Position numbers and translations under genes: made by a program. A DNA stretch of 64,000 nucleotides, from positions 62,001-126,000 of the forward strand of contig MCGT01000025.1 in NCBI GenBank assembly GCA_002104935.1. Direction: 5' to 3'. This document shows, piece after piece, positions 32,438-43,033 of the stretch (within the stretch, counting starts at the first letter, position 1; each line of letters begins with the position of its first letter). This DNA is from Hesseltinella vesiculosa (Eukaryota > Mucoromycota > Mucoromycetes > Mucorales > Cunninghamellaceae). Under the pieces are notes generated by a model that was not told the DNA's origin, did not search any database, and worked only from the letters and a program-made list of their open reading frames with translations.

Positions 32438-34322
32438 ATGAAGCCAAACAGTGATACGTGGACGACACTGCTGCAAAGTGTCACGACATCCAAAACCATC
32501 CAAAACAAGCATATCCTCATGCTCGGTAAACTCCACTTTCCGCCCCCTCCACGCTTTTTTTTTTTTCCCTCGATGATTGACGAGAAAGCCGTAGGGGACT
32601 CGAGTTGTGACATGGCTGGTTTTATTGATGCGTTGAAAACGACCAAAGAAAAGCAACGGCCGCCCGAAAACCTCAGATTGGCCCAACCTGTGCCAACCAC
32701 GCCCACGTACTCTGAACCCCAAGAGACATCCCAGCACAACGTTCCACTGGCCCTTGGTTATTCTTATATGGATATTAAGGATGATGAAAACGAAGGTGTG
32801 GTAAAGAGAGGGGTTGCAGTGTAAAAAAGGGGGTGTGTGCTGATTTTTATTTTTTTTTTGTTCGACAGTGCTTATGAGACTGGACATGTATCAATTGACT
32901 GACCCGGCATATTTATCGCTTTTACAATTTGTGCTGACTCGGGAAAAAATCGATGACCTGATGGTGTTTATCATGTTGGACATGTCACGGCCGTGGGCTC
33001 TGGCCGAACGGCTGCAAGACTGGCTGTTTTTACTACACAAGGCGGTGGTACAATTTAGCAACCACGAAAAGGACCATCCGGAAGTGCTCGACAGGCTTGG
33101 GCAAAAGTGTAATTGCAGAACGTGGAAAAACATCATCCGTTTATGCAACGGCTTTTTTCTTCTCAAACAGTAGCTCACGCCGTCACCAGCTATGCTTCCC
33201 ATCAAATGTACAGCACAAGCGAGAAAGTCTTGTTGCCATTGGCGGAAGGATGCTTGACTACAAATTACGGACTGCCTGTGACATTGGTGGGGTGCAAGGT
33301 ACATGCAAACGCCAAAATAACCGGCGACATCCCCAAGTGACCTCAGCATTTTTTTTTTTTAGTGCGATCAGCAGGCTGCGATCCAGAAAACACACGGGTA
33401 CAAGGATGAGCAATTGGATTACCTGCAACAAGTGCTGCGCATTGTCGGATTGAAATGTAGGTTTAGGGGATGCATTGGCCAATCTCACCTGACTGACAGA
33501 CCCGGTTTTCTTTATCGACCCCACCAGACGGAGCAGCTATTTTTTACACGAGTACATCCGAGCCAAAACCGTATCTTACGATCAAGAACTACCTGTTACA
33601 TCGCCTGGCTCCAGTCTCTTTGACATCCACCTTACCAGAGTTGGAGCCGCAGGTGCTGGAGACTGACACCCTTGCCATCCCCTCTGGCTGGGACTCGTGG
33701 GGTAAAATCAGAATTCTCCAGGGAGACACTGACTGTGGAAGACTGGCACAAGCATGGGACATGGACATGGCGTCCCGTCAGGATCAATTGCCCATGTCAG
33801 ACGATGGTTTTTTGTGCCTCTTTGGTGAAAAAATCCAAGATAATCCGCTGGACCTCCAGGTAATGCGATTCACAAAAATTATCCTCCTCTCTTTTAACCT
33901 GCTCCCGTCCTATTTTTTTCCATGCTCAGCCAACCACTTTAGCGCAACGAGGGCTGCTGCCATTGGTTATCAGTGAAGATGAACAGATGCTCTATGAACG
34001 CCACTTTGAAACTCTACAGCGCGGTTCCTACCAACAGCGTCCCTCCCAAGGAAATCTCTATCCCACGCCTAGCACGCTGGAACAGGAGCAGGTAAGTGCA
34101 AGAAAAAGAGTCAGAGCGTTGTAGATACTTACCATCCTACTTTGACAGGATTGCGACACAGAGGTCTCCACACCGAATCCCAGCCCAACGCCCAACCTTG
34201 CATCAGCCAACACGCCAGGAACCAATGCCTCGAATGAAGTGCTCACCAATTTTTTCAAATCCCTGCTCTCCAAACGATCCTCGGTCTCCTCAACCACCAT
34301 TCCGACCCATACCACATCATAG
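32438..34322 (+). CDS. Cytoplasmic dynein light intermediate chain
   Basis: Subunit linking the dynein heavy chain to cargo adaptors. Eight exons: 32438-32525, 32595-32795, 32869-33108, 33171-33298, 33363-33456, 33528-33859, 33930-34091, 34149-34322; about 472 aa. The G-protein-like fold shows HILMLGDSSCDMAG at the P-loop position, without GK[ST], then LALGYSYMDIKDDENE, NYGLPVTLVGCKCD and YGAAIFYTS. IPSGWDSWGKI follows. The C-terminus carries EVLTNFFKSLLSKR, equivalent to the animal amphipathic helix that binds Hook, BICD and other adaptors. Loss of the nucleotide-binding lysine is known for fungal members. The gene ends 45 bp from the convergent thymidylate kinase stop. The donor at 33109 (GTAATT) and acceptor at 33170 are inferred from frame. 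Confidence 0.88.
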
Positions 34323-34367
34323 ATACAGTACTCACCAGCGACTGAAAATAAAGCGCCCGACCCTTTT

Positions 34368-35249
34368 TTACTGCGTTTCTTTCCATAATCCAGATCGCAC
34401 CGGTCCAGGCGCAGGGAGCTCATTCACAATCGTAAGCATGGCTGTGTGGACTTGATCTTTGGTTTGAGAAGCATCCACCATCTTGGCAAAAATGGATCAG
34501 CTCTTGATTCCATTTCTTCCACCGTTACCGACGCCCCCGATGTCTTACCTTCCAGGTATCATCCATCAGCTTGTCAAATTCTTTTCGTACTTGCATCTGC
34601 AGTTCCCGCTTTTCGTAGCGCTCTTCACCAAATCCACCACGTTTCTCAGCCTCGTCCATAGTCAGGTCTAAAAACATCACAACATCAGGCACCAGCAGGC
34701 CTACATCGGGACCGCGGCACCACTCAAAATCAAGTCCCTAAGACAGTATGGACAGATAAGCTTCTTGGTTTCGCCTTTCAGCTCGGTTTACCTTTGCAGC
34801 TGAGAAAGCAACGCCTGAAAAGGCATATCTATCGACAATCAGCGTTTTTCCTTGAGATAGCTTTTCCTTGAGAGCATCCCTATTGTTGCATTGGCAATGG
34901 CAAGGTAAAAAAAAAAGGGGGGGGTGAGCTTGGTCAAGAGGGAAACGACCGGCGGTTCTTACATGGCCTCCCATCGATTGGCAGAAAACAAAAGATGGAT
35001 CGCATGATCATCGAGGTGGGAGGTTTGCTTCAGGTAGCTGTCAATCATCTTTCCTGTTTGAGTTGTTCGATCTCATCGTCGATAAACGGCAGGTGAGCTA
35101 ACAGGCAAAGGTCCCTCTGTAGATTTACCTGGGAATTTGACAAGTTCGGCATCCTTTCCGTGCTCCTGTAAGCTCTGGACAAGTCGCTCGCATTGAGTGG
35201 TCTTTCCTGATCGATCGCAACCTTCAACAACAATTAAATGACCTCGCAT
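34368..35249 (-). CDS. CDC8: Thymidylate kinase
   Basis: Phosphorylates dTMP to dTDP for DNA synthesis. Five exons on the minus strand: 35129-35249, 34963-35071, 34792-34879, 34549-34737, 34368-34481; about 206 aa, the usual size. Seen: P-loop [17 protein letters not shown], substrate motif [44 protein letters not shown] (the DRY/H motif), PDVVMFLDL, and the GGFGEERYE lid segment, then TWKMVDAS. All intron phases agree. Its 3' end faces the dynein chain gene with only 45 bp between stop codons, so 3' UTRs must overlap. Confidence 0.95.
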
Positions 35250-36613
35250 TTGTGAATGACTTAAAATACTGTCAGAAGAAAGAAAAAGTTAGCGTGTCCA
35301 AGCGCGGCCGTCTTTTTCTTTGGCCAGCCATCGGACATTGCTTTTTTTTTTTTTTTTTTAGGCTGGGGGGTTTTCTATTCCCTTCACTCCCTGTCAAGCT
35401 GTCCCACAGAGAATCACATTGGGCCCTTGAGTTGGCTTCAGCACTCTGCCAATCTCCTTGACCCTCTCCAGGCAGTCCTATCTACTGTCACCATTAGTTC
35501 TTGGCCCACGCTGCGTCCTGGCACACCGTCAGTATCCTTTCTCTCGCCATTGGCATCATTTTTTGCATGAATGCGCCAGTGGCCATTTTCCTGGAGCCAG
35601 CGTGACCGCCTCCGTCAACAAGTCCATCTACATGCCACGTAACAAAGGCAAACTTCTCTCTCCCCCGTAATCATAGGACACCTCTTTGCCTTGGTCTCCT
35701 GTTGCCCCAGCCAGCAGAAAGCCAAAGTGTTCTGCGGAGACCGAATCTGGCCATCCAAATTACAGTAAAAAAATGGTAGACATTACACAGCACGTTTGAG
35801 TGATTGGATCGGTGAGAATTTTTACGCAAGTGCGCAGATGCCTGGAGGATGGTGACACGGAAAAAGCCCGGCCGTTTGATCAAAATCACCCAGCTAACTT
35901 TTGATCAGTTTCGTTTGATCACCTCCGATCTCCCCCGCTTAAAAAAATGAAAAATCGGCCATTTCCGCCAGGGGATTGCCAGGTGATCTGATCGAAAACG
36001 ACAGAGCAAAACTACTCTAAATAAATCCACTCCAAATTTTGCATACCAGTGCAAAATGATAAGCCATGATCATGATTAGATGACAGCTCTCTCAGACAGC
36101 AAAAGGAAGAGGTAGAAGGTTGAGGCTAGGTATCGAAGGCACTGCGCGGGAAGCTGGGTTGTCATCGGTACTGTAATAATTCCACAAAGTGCCAACCTTG
36201 TCTCCTCCATGTGTTCGTAGCCACCTCCCCACCGCCAATACACATGGGGAGGCAAAGGAAGGTTTGATTCAAATTAAACAAAACCAACCCAACAGGGCTA
36301 CCGATGGCCCAGCTGATCAGAAGATGACGCCTTTTTTCTTACGCCCAAAACCTACCAATATTTTCTTCCTGCCTCTTTTACAAATGTCCTTCTATTTCTT
36401 CCTTCGTCTTCCTTCTACCTCTTTTCCTTGCACCACTACAGGCACACGGGTAATGAAATTCGTGGCGCTGCACCGGTCTTCTCTCCATCATGCAGTCATT
36501 TCTGATTGGCCCGCCAAATTGGCTGATGACAAAGCAAGCACCCGCACTTTTTTTTTTTACATAAAAGCTCTCTTTCACATTGGTCATTCATATATCCTTT
36601 ACTCAACAACATC
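35250..36613. other. Long intergenic region upstream of the glutathione transferase
   Basis: About 1.36 kb. It includes the thymidylate kinase promoter at the left and the transferase promoter at the right (T-rich from 36330; TACATAAAAG near 36560 is a possible TATA-like site about 50 bp before the ATG). TTTGATCA elements recur near 35873, 35900 and 35915. No gene is supported. Confidence 0.4.
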
Positions 36614-37282
36614 ATGGCAGCACAGCAGCTGACGATTATTGGGGCCCACATGTCCACGTACACCCGAACCATTCGCATGGCCTTGAACTTCCACGGAGTC
36701 ACCTATAAACATATTCCTCTCTTTCCCCACACCGAAGAGCTGAAGAAATACACGCCATTTGGCAAGGTGCCTGTGATGCTTTTGCCTGGCCACCCCAAGC
36801 CTGTGCTAGAGTCAAATGTGATGCGCGTGTACATTGATGGCACCTATGGCTCGGCATTGGCGCCCTCGACCCTTGAGCAGCAAATGAAAATGACATTGCT
36901 GATCAGCATTTTACAAGACCAGCTGTTTCCCCATGTCATCCTCGGCGTGACCAAGGTGCGTCTTTTTGCTGAAAAGAAAGGCACGCCCGAGGCCGAGATT
37001 GTAAAGCGTCTGGAGCAGCCCTTGGAGAAGGCCGAGAAGATCATCACGTATTTGGAAAGCTTGGTGGCCGACACCCGTACCCAGTTCCTCTGCGGTGACC
37101 AAGTGTCCTGGGCCGATCTTTACTTGTACCCTTGCATGGACGACCTCTTCTCGTTGCCCGAAGCCGAAAAGTTTAAGCAGTGGGCGCCTACCCTTCTTGC
37201 TTGGCATGGGCATTTCAAGGCCAACAATCTGGCTCAGGAAACGATATCTGGTACGGTGGCCGAGACTCGGGCCTCCCTCTAG
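36614..37282 (+). CDS. Glutathione S-transferase family protein
   Basis: Single exon, 222 aa. An N-terminal thioredoxin-like domain (residues 5-80: TIIGAHMSTYTRTIRMALNF, FGKVPVMLLP, VLESNVMRVYID with the Glu-Ser pair that contacts the glutathione gamma-glutamyl group) is followed by an all-helical C-terminal domain with LCGDQVSWADLYLYPCMDDL. Likely a cytosolic detoxification or stress enzyme. The class cannot be fixed; the catalytic residue is probably Ser14 or Thr15/Tyr16 (inference). Intronless, unlike most neighbours. Confidence 0.85.
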   Translation: MAAQQLTIIGAHMSTYTRTIRMALNFHGVTYKHIPLFPHTEELKKYTPFGKVPVMLLPGHPKPVLESNVMRVYIDGTYGSALAPSTLEQQMKMTLLISILQDQLFPHVILGVTKVRLFAEKKGTPEAEIVKRLEQPLEKAEKIITYLESLVADTRTQFLCGDQVSWADLYLYPCMDDLFSLPEAEKFKQWAPTLLAWHGHFKANNLAQETISGTVAETRASL

Positions 37283-37448
37283 ATAAAAGGCAGATGGATG
37301 TGGATTTATTTTCTTGGTGGCTATCAAGTAGATGGAGGATCTAGCAATGAAAACAGAAGCGTACACCAGCCGAAATAAAAAGAAAATTGAGAGTGGTTAT
37401 TTACATTGTACATGAGCGGTTGGGAAAAGGGGAGCAGAGAGGAAATGA

Positions 37449-39020
37449 TCATTTTTGGTAATCGCGATCGACCAAGCTAGCAAATGTTTCAATGAGAGAG
37501 CGTTGTTCGTTCGACATGGTGCGTGGCAAGTCGATCTTCAAGGTGACGATCTGGTCGCCGCGGCCTGAGCTCTGTAGTCGTTGGATGCCTCGGCCACGTA
37601 GCGCGATCTTGTCGTCGGCCTGGGAGCCTTTGGGGACCTTGAGTTCCACATCGCCATCAATGGTTGGAATCCGTACTTTGCCACCCAGAAGAGCCTTGTA
37701 GAATGGGATTTTGGTATCCAAAAATACGTCTGTGTCTTGTCGCTTGAAGATCTTGGATGGCTGGATCTGTGAGATCAAAAAAAAAAAAAAAAAAAAAAAG
37801 AGGGCGGGGGTGAGCTGCTTTCTTGTAGGTTGGCAGGGTTGACTTGCATTCAAAGTCACAAAAAGGTCACCAGGAGGACCATTCCCTTTTAGCGGGGCAT
37901 CGCCTTCATGGGGAACCCGGATGCGGGAGTTGTTGTCAACACCAGCAGGGATATCGACGAGAACAGATTTGGGTTCACGGACCTTGCCCAGGCCGTTGCA
38001 GGTGTCGCATTGACCACCAGGAGGAATCGATTGACCTTGCCCAGCGCACGTGCTGCAAGTTGTTTGCATGTGGAAGCCGCCCATCTGCACGGTTTGCACA
38101 CCACTGCCATGGCACGTCTTGCATAGATCCCTCTTGATCCCTTGTTTCATACCCGAGCCGCTGCAGGTCGAGCAGTTGATCACCCGCTGCACCGACACTG
38201 ATTTCTTGGTGCCTTTGCACGCTTCCATAAAACTGATTGTCAAAGGGGCCTGGAGAAAAGAAAGGTCAAAAAGGATGCAAGCCGGTGCCGACGCCCATTT
38301 ACCTGGATGCTTTCACCCGAGAGATTTCTAAACGGATCACCGCCGGCGTGCGCGCCAGCATCGGTGTAGTTGGTACCACCACTGTAGCCTCCTCCAGAGA
38401 AGAATTGGCCAAAAATGTCGTTGGGGTCAAATCCGCCAGGGAATCCATGGCCGTCCGTCGATGTGTAGCTGTAGAATCCGCCTTGGCTTCCGCCTGGGGG
38501 GGTTGGGCCACCAGCGCCTAGAAGGAATAAAAGTGAGCGTTCTGTTCTGATCTGTCTGACCGACCTGTACCTTGGAAACCAAAACCAAACTGGTCAAATT
38601 CGGCACGTTTCTTTTCGTCTGACAGCAGTTCATAGGCTTCTTGCACTTGGGTAAATCGAAGCCGAGCGTCTTTGTCCTTGTTTGTATCCGGGTGGTATTT
38701 CTTCGCCAGCTAATAATAATAATAAAAAAGGTTCAGCATGATGACTGCAGAGGAAAGAGAACTTGCAGCATAGTAGGCTTTTTTGATTTCGCTTTGGGAC
38801 GCTGATTTAGGCACGCCTAGGCATTCATATGGGTCTCTTCTTTCAGCGGCAAGGCGACCTAGAAGGCAGACGGTCAGGCTCAAGGTTATCGCTTGTTTTT
38901 TTTTGTTTCGCTTACGGGTTGAATGAAACACGCGACGCTGCTATGACGGTAAAAATTAATGAAACATTTGCATGCAAGACATGGACAACTTACACATGGT
39001 GGACCCAGGCATGGCACCAT
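37449..39020 (-). CDS. MDJ1: Mitochondrial DnaJ-type co-chaperone, MDJ1-like
   Basis: Hsp40 partner of mitochondrial Hsp70 in matrix folding. Seven exons on the minus strand: 38994-39020, 38916-38940, 38767-38858, 38571-38709, 38303-38517, 37848-38249, 37449-37766; about 405 aa. A short basic N-terminus ([16 protein letters not shown]) fits a mitochondrial presequence. The J domain has [20 protein letters not shown] and HPDTNKD. A Gly/Phe-rich region precedes four zinc motifs [32 protein letters not shown], then the C-terminal substrate domain ([20 protein letters not shown]). Two introns (38710-38766 and 37767-37847) need GC donors (GCAAGT) to keep frame. The first two tiny exons are the least certain part. 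Confidence 0.9.
37767..37847 (-). other. GC-AG intron in MDJ1 (second of two)
   Basis: Coding strand reads ...TTGAAT|GCAAGTC and ends CACAG|ATCCAG, giving FVTLN-IQPSKIF, the normal DnaJ sequence. A GT donor 4 nt later would break the frame. The intron also holds a run of about 23 A on the plus strand. Confidence 0.8.
38710..38766 (-). other. GC-AG intron in MDJ1 (first of two)
   Basis: Coding strand reads TATGCT|GCAAGTTC and ends TATTAG|CTGGCG, restoring [14 protein letters not shown] across the J domain. No in-frame GT alternative exists. Confidence 0.8.
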
Positions 39021-39491
39021 GGTATTTAAGAGTGACAGGCCTGCGTTGAAGGTTTTGTCAGTGTTGGATGCCTGAACATGGAGCCTGCTGGCACGCCTTT
39101 TTACCTTTTCTTGGTGGTCTGGAGAACTTTGACGTTAGGCGACCATTCAATTGTACTGATGCAAGTTTCAATACATGACGTTGCATTGTAAAAGGTGTGT
39201 GAAGGAAAGGAAATAAAAAAAAAGAGCCAGACATATGGCGGCGCTGAAAAAAAAAGCAGATGGATTTCATCAATGCGACATGGTCAAAGCCAGTCAATTT
39301 CCTTGCCTCGGCTTGTGCAACGTCAGAGAGGTCGATGTTGCCATTGTTTCCTTGGAAAAATCTGCCATTCGTGGCACAGGAAATCGAAAAGGATGCAACG
39401 CGGTGGAAAAATAAAAAAAAAGCCTGGTTCTCCCTCTCCGCGCCATTTTTTTCTTCTTCTCTTTTTCGTCTTCTTCATCTTTATTAACTCC
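39021..39491. promoter_or_regulatory. Divergent upstream region, MDJ1 / UBR7
   Basis: 471 bp between divergent starts. An A-rich patch (39214-39255) and a pyrimidine tract (39448-39475) lie before the UBR7 ATG. No element assigned, no gene supported. Confidence 0.4.
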
Positions 39492-40902
39492 ATGCAAGAC
39501 ACTGTTACAGCTGTAGATATTGTCGATGCCCAGCAACAATTAGAAAAGGAGGCTCATGAATCCCTGCCTGGCAAATTTGAAAAATGCACATTTCATTTAG
39601 GCTACGTACGCCAGGCTTTGTTTGCATGCAAAACATGCTCGACCCCAGACAACAAGGAGCCTGCCGGCATGTGCTACAGCTGCTCCATGGCCTGCCATCC
39701 CAATCATGACCTCCTGGAGCTCTTCCCCAAACGACACTTTCGTTGCGACTGCGGCATTCCCGGCAAGTTTGGCGATTTTCCTTGCAACCTGAATGGCCAC
39801 GACAAGCAGCACGTCACCAACGACGAAAACATTTACAATCACAACTTTAGCGGACGTTACTGCAGGTACCATCCTTTTCTATTGTTGTCGCTCATGATGC
39901 TCATTCATTGCCGTTGCTAGGTGCAATGAAATCTATGACCCTGCCAACGAAAGCGACGTCATGTACCAAGCAAGTTTCACCCTTCTTTTTTGTCTTCAGG
40001 GTCCCTGAACTAACCGTTTCGTACCTATAGTGTATTCTCTGTGAAGACTGGTTCCATGAACGATGCATTGGCAAGGTAGGCCTCACTTTGTGGTCAGCGC
40101 TTTTTTTTTATGACTTGTCTTTCAGATCCCCGAGAAAATTGCCAATTTCGAAAGCTACGTGTGTCGATCGTGTACCACCAAACACCCTGTGCTTCTCCAG
40201 CACAGTGCAACATCTAACCTCGCCATCGCTCTGCCTGGTCAGCCACTTCATCGATGGATGAAGCCCAAAACCACCGGCAATCCGAGCAACCACAACCAAC
40301 CAACGGAGGACGCAGGCCCCAGCACCGAGCCATCCTCCCAAAATACCCAAGCCAAACGTTCATGGGACGAGGCCTTTGACAGTTGTCGACAAGGTAAAAA
40401 AAAAAAAAAAGCATGCAATTTGCGTCCAACCGTGTCCCACCTTTTTTTTTTAATCACAGTCACCCGTGATTGGCAGGACGAAGAACAAGTGGAGCTGTTT
40501 TTACAAGACGGCTGGCGAGAGAACTTGTGTCATTGCAGCGCAGTAAGATAGACAAGGTTTGGTATGGTAGTGAGTGAGCTGATCCCTTTTTTATAGTGCT
40601 CAGCCATGTACCGAGAGCACAAAATCGAGTATGTCCTGCAAGAAGAACACACTGTGGAACCCGAGGACGACGAAGACGCTGGCAAATCTTTGCTGGATAT
40701 TGGCATGGAGCAATTGGTGAAAATGGACCGAGTCAAAGCATTAGATAGCATCCGCTTATACCAAACGTTTGCAGATCAATTCAAAACCTATCTCAAGCAA
40801 TTCCAAGTGTCTGGTAAAAAGGTGGTGACTGAGCAAGACATCCGTCAATTCTTTGCCGAACGTGAGCGCGAGCTTGACCATCGTCACCAAGAGACAAAAT
40901 AA
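39492..40902 (+). CDS. UBR7: UBR7-type UBR-box and PHD protein, putative E3 ligase
   Basis: Homologue of UBR7 (fission yeast mlo2), a putative ubiquitin ligase linked to chromatin in animals. Six exons: 39492-39865, 39921-39969, 40031-40075, 40126-40393, 40460-40542, 40597-40902; about 374 aa. The UBR box (residues ~35-125) shows CTFHLGYVRQALFACKTC, GMCYSCSMACHPNHDLLELF, FRCDCG and FPCNL. The PHD finger follows: YCRCNEIYDP, CILCEDWFHERCIGK, YVCRSCT. The C-terminus has DGWRENLCHCSACSAMYREH. The intron at 39970-40030 uses a GC donor (GCAAGT) between YQ and CILCEDW, right inside the PHD finger. Confidence 0.93.
39970..40030 (+). other. GC-AG intron in UBR7
   Basis: TACCAA|GCAAGTTT ... CTATAG|TGTATT. 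Phase 0 on both sides; the GT four bases later would give phase 1 and destroy the PHD finger. Confidence 0.8.
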
Positions 40903-41077
40903 AACGCCGCAGTGGGCAATTTTTTTTTTTGAGAAGGAAGGGGGCCCAATCAGCACGCAAGCTGCGACCAAGCCACTTTGTTTTCAGCACCTTTTTCTTT
41001 GAACACAAATTTTTTTCTTCCCTCTCGTTTTTTTTTTCTTTCTTTTTTCCTCCTCTTCTCTTCCTGTCCAAACAGAA

Positions 41078-42039
41078 ATGTCGACTTTCGAAAAGGTAAA
41101 GCCATCCTATAGTTCTTATGTTTGCCCTGGTTTCGTTGAAAAAGAAAAGAAGAAATAGCGACCTCGTTTGTTACCAGCATTGCATTTGCCTTCGACCCCA
41201 TTTTTTTTTTTTTTGTTTTGGACCGAGACGTTGTTGACCAGCAAATGTCAACTGAACACTGTCCATCAACTCCATAGGCAACGTGCCACTCGTCTTCAAC
41301 AAACCATCCACCTCTTTTTTTTTCAGCTAACCAGGGCAAAAATAGGACGTTCCTAGTTTGTGGAGTACAAAGGAAACTGAAACCTTTTCTCTGTTTTTAG
41401 GTTGTTGTCATTGACGGTAAGGGTCATCTTCTCGGTCGTCTTGCTTCCATTGTCGCCAAGCAAGCTCTCAATGGCCAAAAGGTGGTTGTCGTTCGTTGCG
41501 AAGCCCTGAATGTGTCTGGTGAATTCTTCCGCAACAAGTGTAAGTGAGCATCGTTTGCCTTGCCCATCCCACTCACTCGTTTTATAGTGAAGTACCATGC
41601 TTACTTGAACAAGCGTTGCATTGTCAACCCTAACCGTGGTGCCTTCCATTTCCGTGCCCCCTCCCGCATCTTGTACAAGGCCATCCGTGGTATGGTTCCC
41701 CACAAGACTGCTCGTGGTGCTGCTGCTTTGGACCGCATCAAGTTGTTCGAAGGTGTGCCCACCCCCTATGACCGTGTCAAGCGTGTTGTTGTGCCCTCTG
41801 CTCTCCGTGTCTTGAAGTTGAAGCCCGGTCGCAAGTACACCACCATCGGTCGCATCTCCCACGAAGTCGGCTGGAAGTACCAAGACGTCGTTGCCAAGTT
41901 GGAAGACAAGCGCAAGGCCAAGTCTGCCGCTTACTACGAACGCAAGAAGGCTTTGATCGCCCTCCAAAAGAAGGCTGTCGAATCCAAGGCTGATGCCGTC
42001 AAGGACATCAACGCTTCCCTCGTCACTTTGGGTTACTAA
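41078..42039 (+). CDS. RPL16: 60S ribosomal protein uL13 (L13a/L16)
   Basis: Large-subunit ribosomal protein. Three exons: 41078-41095 (only MSTFEK), 41401-41539, 41588-42039; 202 aa, the normal length. Seen: [93 protein letters not shown]. Codon use is highly biased, as for a strongly expressed gene. The 18-nt first exon followed by a 305-nt intron is the common layout of fungal ribosomal protein genes, where the first intron often boosts expression (known generally, inferred here). Confidence 0.97.
41096..41400 (+). other. Long first intron of uL13
   Basis: 305 nt, several times the local norm. Checked for box C/D snoRNA boxes (RTGATGA / CTGA), because vertebrate L13a introns carry snoRNAs; no convincing C box was seen. 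CTGA occurs at about 41251 and 41377 but is unpaired. T-rich tracts at 41202-41218 and 41313-41323. Confidence 0.6.
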
Positions 42040-42144
42040 GAAGTCTTGTCGCGCTTTTGTGATTTGATTTTTTTTTTTTTACTCTCGCTTGTTCCCATCC
42101 ACCCGCCCCTTTTGATCGCTCCTTCCTCCCTCTGTAAACATTTG

Positions 42145-42150
42145 AATAAA
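42145..42150 (+). terminator. Polyadenylation signal for uL13
   Basis: AATAAA 106 nt after the stop, only about 30 bp from the stop codon of the convergent minus-strand gene. Confidence 0.55.
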
Positions 42151-42181
42151 AAAGAATTGTTTGTTTGAGGCCGAAATTGTT

Positions 42182-43033
42182 TCATTTTAGATCGAGCATC
42201 GCCTTCCATGGGCCAAAACAGCGTCGGAACACAAGAAGGATCCATCGCAACAGCGGACTGGACGGCAGCATTGCCGAGGATGATCGGGCGCAGGCTGTCA
42301 ATGTGAACGGGTGAGAGGTCTGGGCGGAGGGGAGTTGCCTTAGCAGTTGGAGCAGAGATTCGTCGGTCAGCGAAGCATTCATGCGCCAAACCAAGTCTGG
42401 TGTGTCTTGTTGGGGTTCGTCTGTCATCGAAATCACAGCTGCATCCATCGGTGACGCCTCCACTCTGAAGCCCAGCACGGTCTTGAGGAGTAAAACGTAT
42501 TGCACAATCGTTTCAGGGCCATTTTGAGTCAGCACGCTGGTGTCCATGTGCCACTGGGCTAGTCGAGGCTTGTACAGCTGGAATGTCAAAAACCCAACCA
42601 GGCCCCGTAAGAAGGGAATCGAGCCCACATTGGTTGCATGCTGCTGCATAAATGCTTTGACGCGAGCAACTCGTTCGGTATTGTCCAAAGGCTCACTGCT
42701 TTGCAGGCCATCCGTCGCTGCCAGAGCATCATGGAGGGTCTGGATCAGTTGCTGTTGCTTGCGCTTATGCCATTGTGTCCGAGCTAGCCGTTTGCCATCC
42801 ACAAGCGCTGCCCACGTAGCCGAGGGCAAGACATACTGCTGTTTTTGTTCATGGTCGACTTTAGTGAATCCTAGCTGTGTCAAAGTGATCGCTCGGTCCG
42901 AGCTGGCCTCGTTCAGCGTTACTGTGTAGCCATCGGTGGTTGTCTGGCCGCAGCCTTCTATAAATAAAACAACATCATTGGCATCCGAATCCCCATCAAA
43001 TGCCTTGGCAACCAAGGCTTCCCAAGCCTCCAT
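42182..43033 (-). CDS. Hypothetical protein, 283 aa, unrecognised
   Basis: Single exon on the minus strand. It starts MEAWEALVAKAFDGD and ends AMLDLK. Composition is normal for a folded protein, with alternating predicted helices and strands (VVLFIEGCGQTTTDGYTV, QYVLPSATWAALVDGKRL, SIPFLRGLVGFLTFQLYK, ETIVQYVLLLKTVLGFRV). No motif I can name, no signal peptide. The frame stays open upstream to 43171 but without an ATG. Fold, and whether it belongs to a conserved fungal family, could not be decided. It is convergent with uL13. Confidence 0.6.
   Translation of the reverse strand: MEAWEALVAKAFDGDSDANDVVLFIEGCGQTTTDGYTVTLNEASSDRAITLTQLGFTKVDHEQKQQYVLPSATWAALVDGKRLARTQWHKRKQQQLIQTLHDALAATDGLQSSEPLDNTERVARVKAFMQQHATNVGSIPFLRGLVGFLTFQLYKPRLAQWHMDTSVLTQNGPETIVQYVLLLKTVLGFRVEASPMDAAVISMTDEPQQDTPDLVWRMNASLTDESLLQLLRQLPSAQTSHPFTLTACARSSSAMLPSSPLLRWILLVFRRCFGPWKAMLDLK

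Noticed and set aside
33600..33863. Second frame in the dynein LIC exon containing SREtltVEDWHKHGTW-like sequence
   Set aside because: Considered as a hidden intron or frameshift, but the annotated frame runs uninterrupted from IPSGWDSWGKI to the next donor and all phases fit.
41096..41400. snoRNA in the uL13 intron
   Set aside because: No paired C and D boxes were seen by eye; CTGA alone is not evidence.
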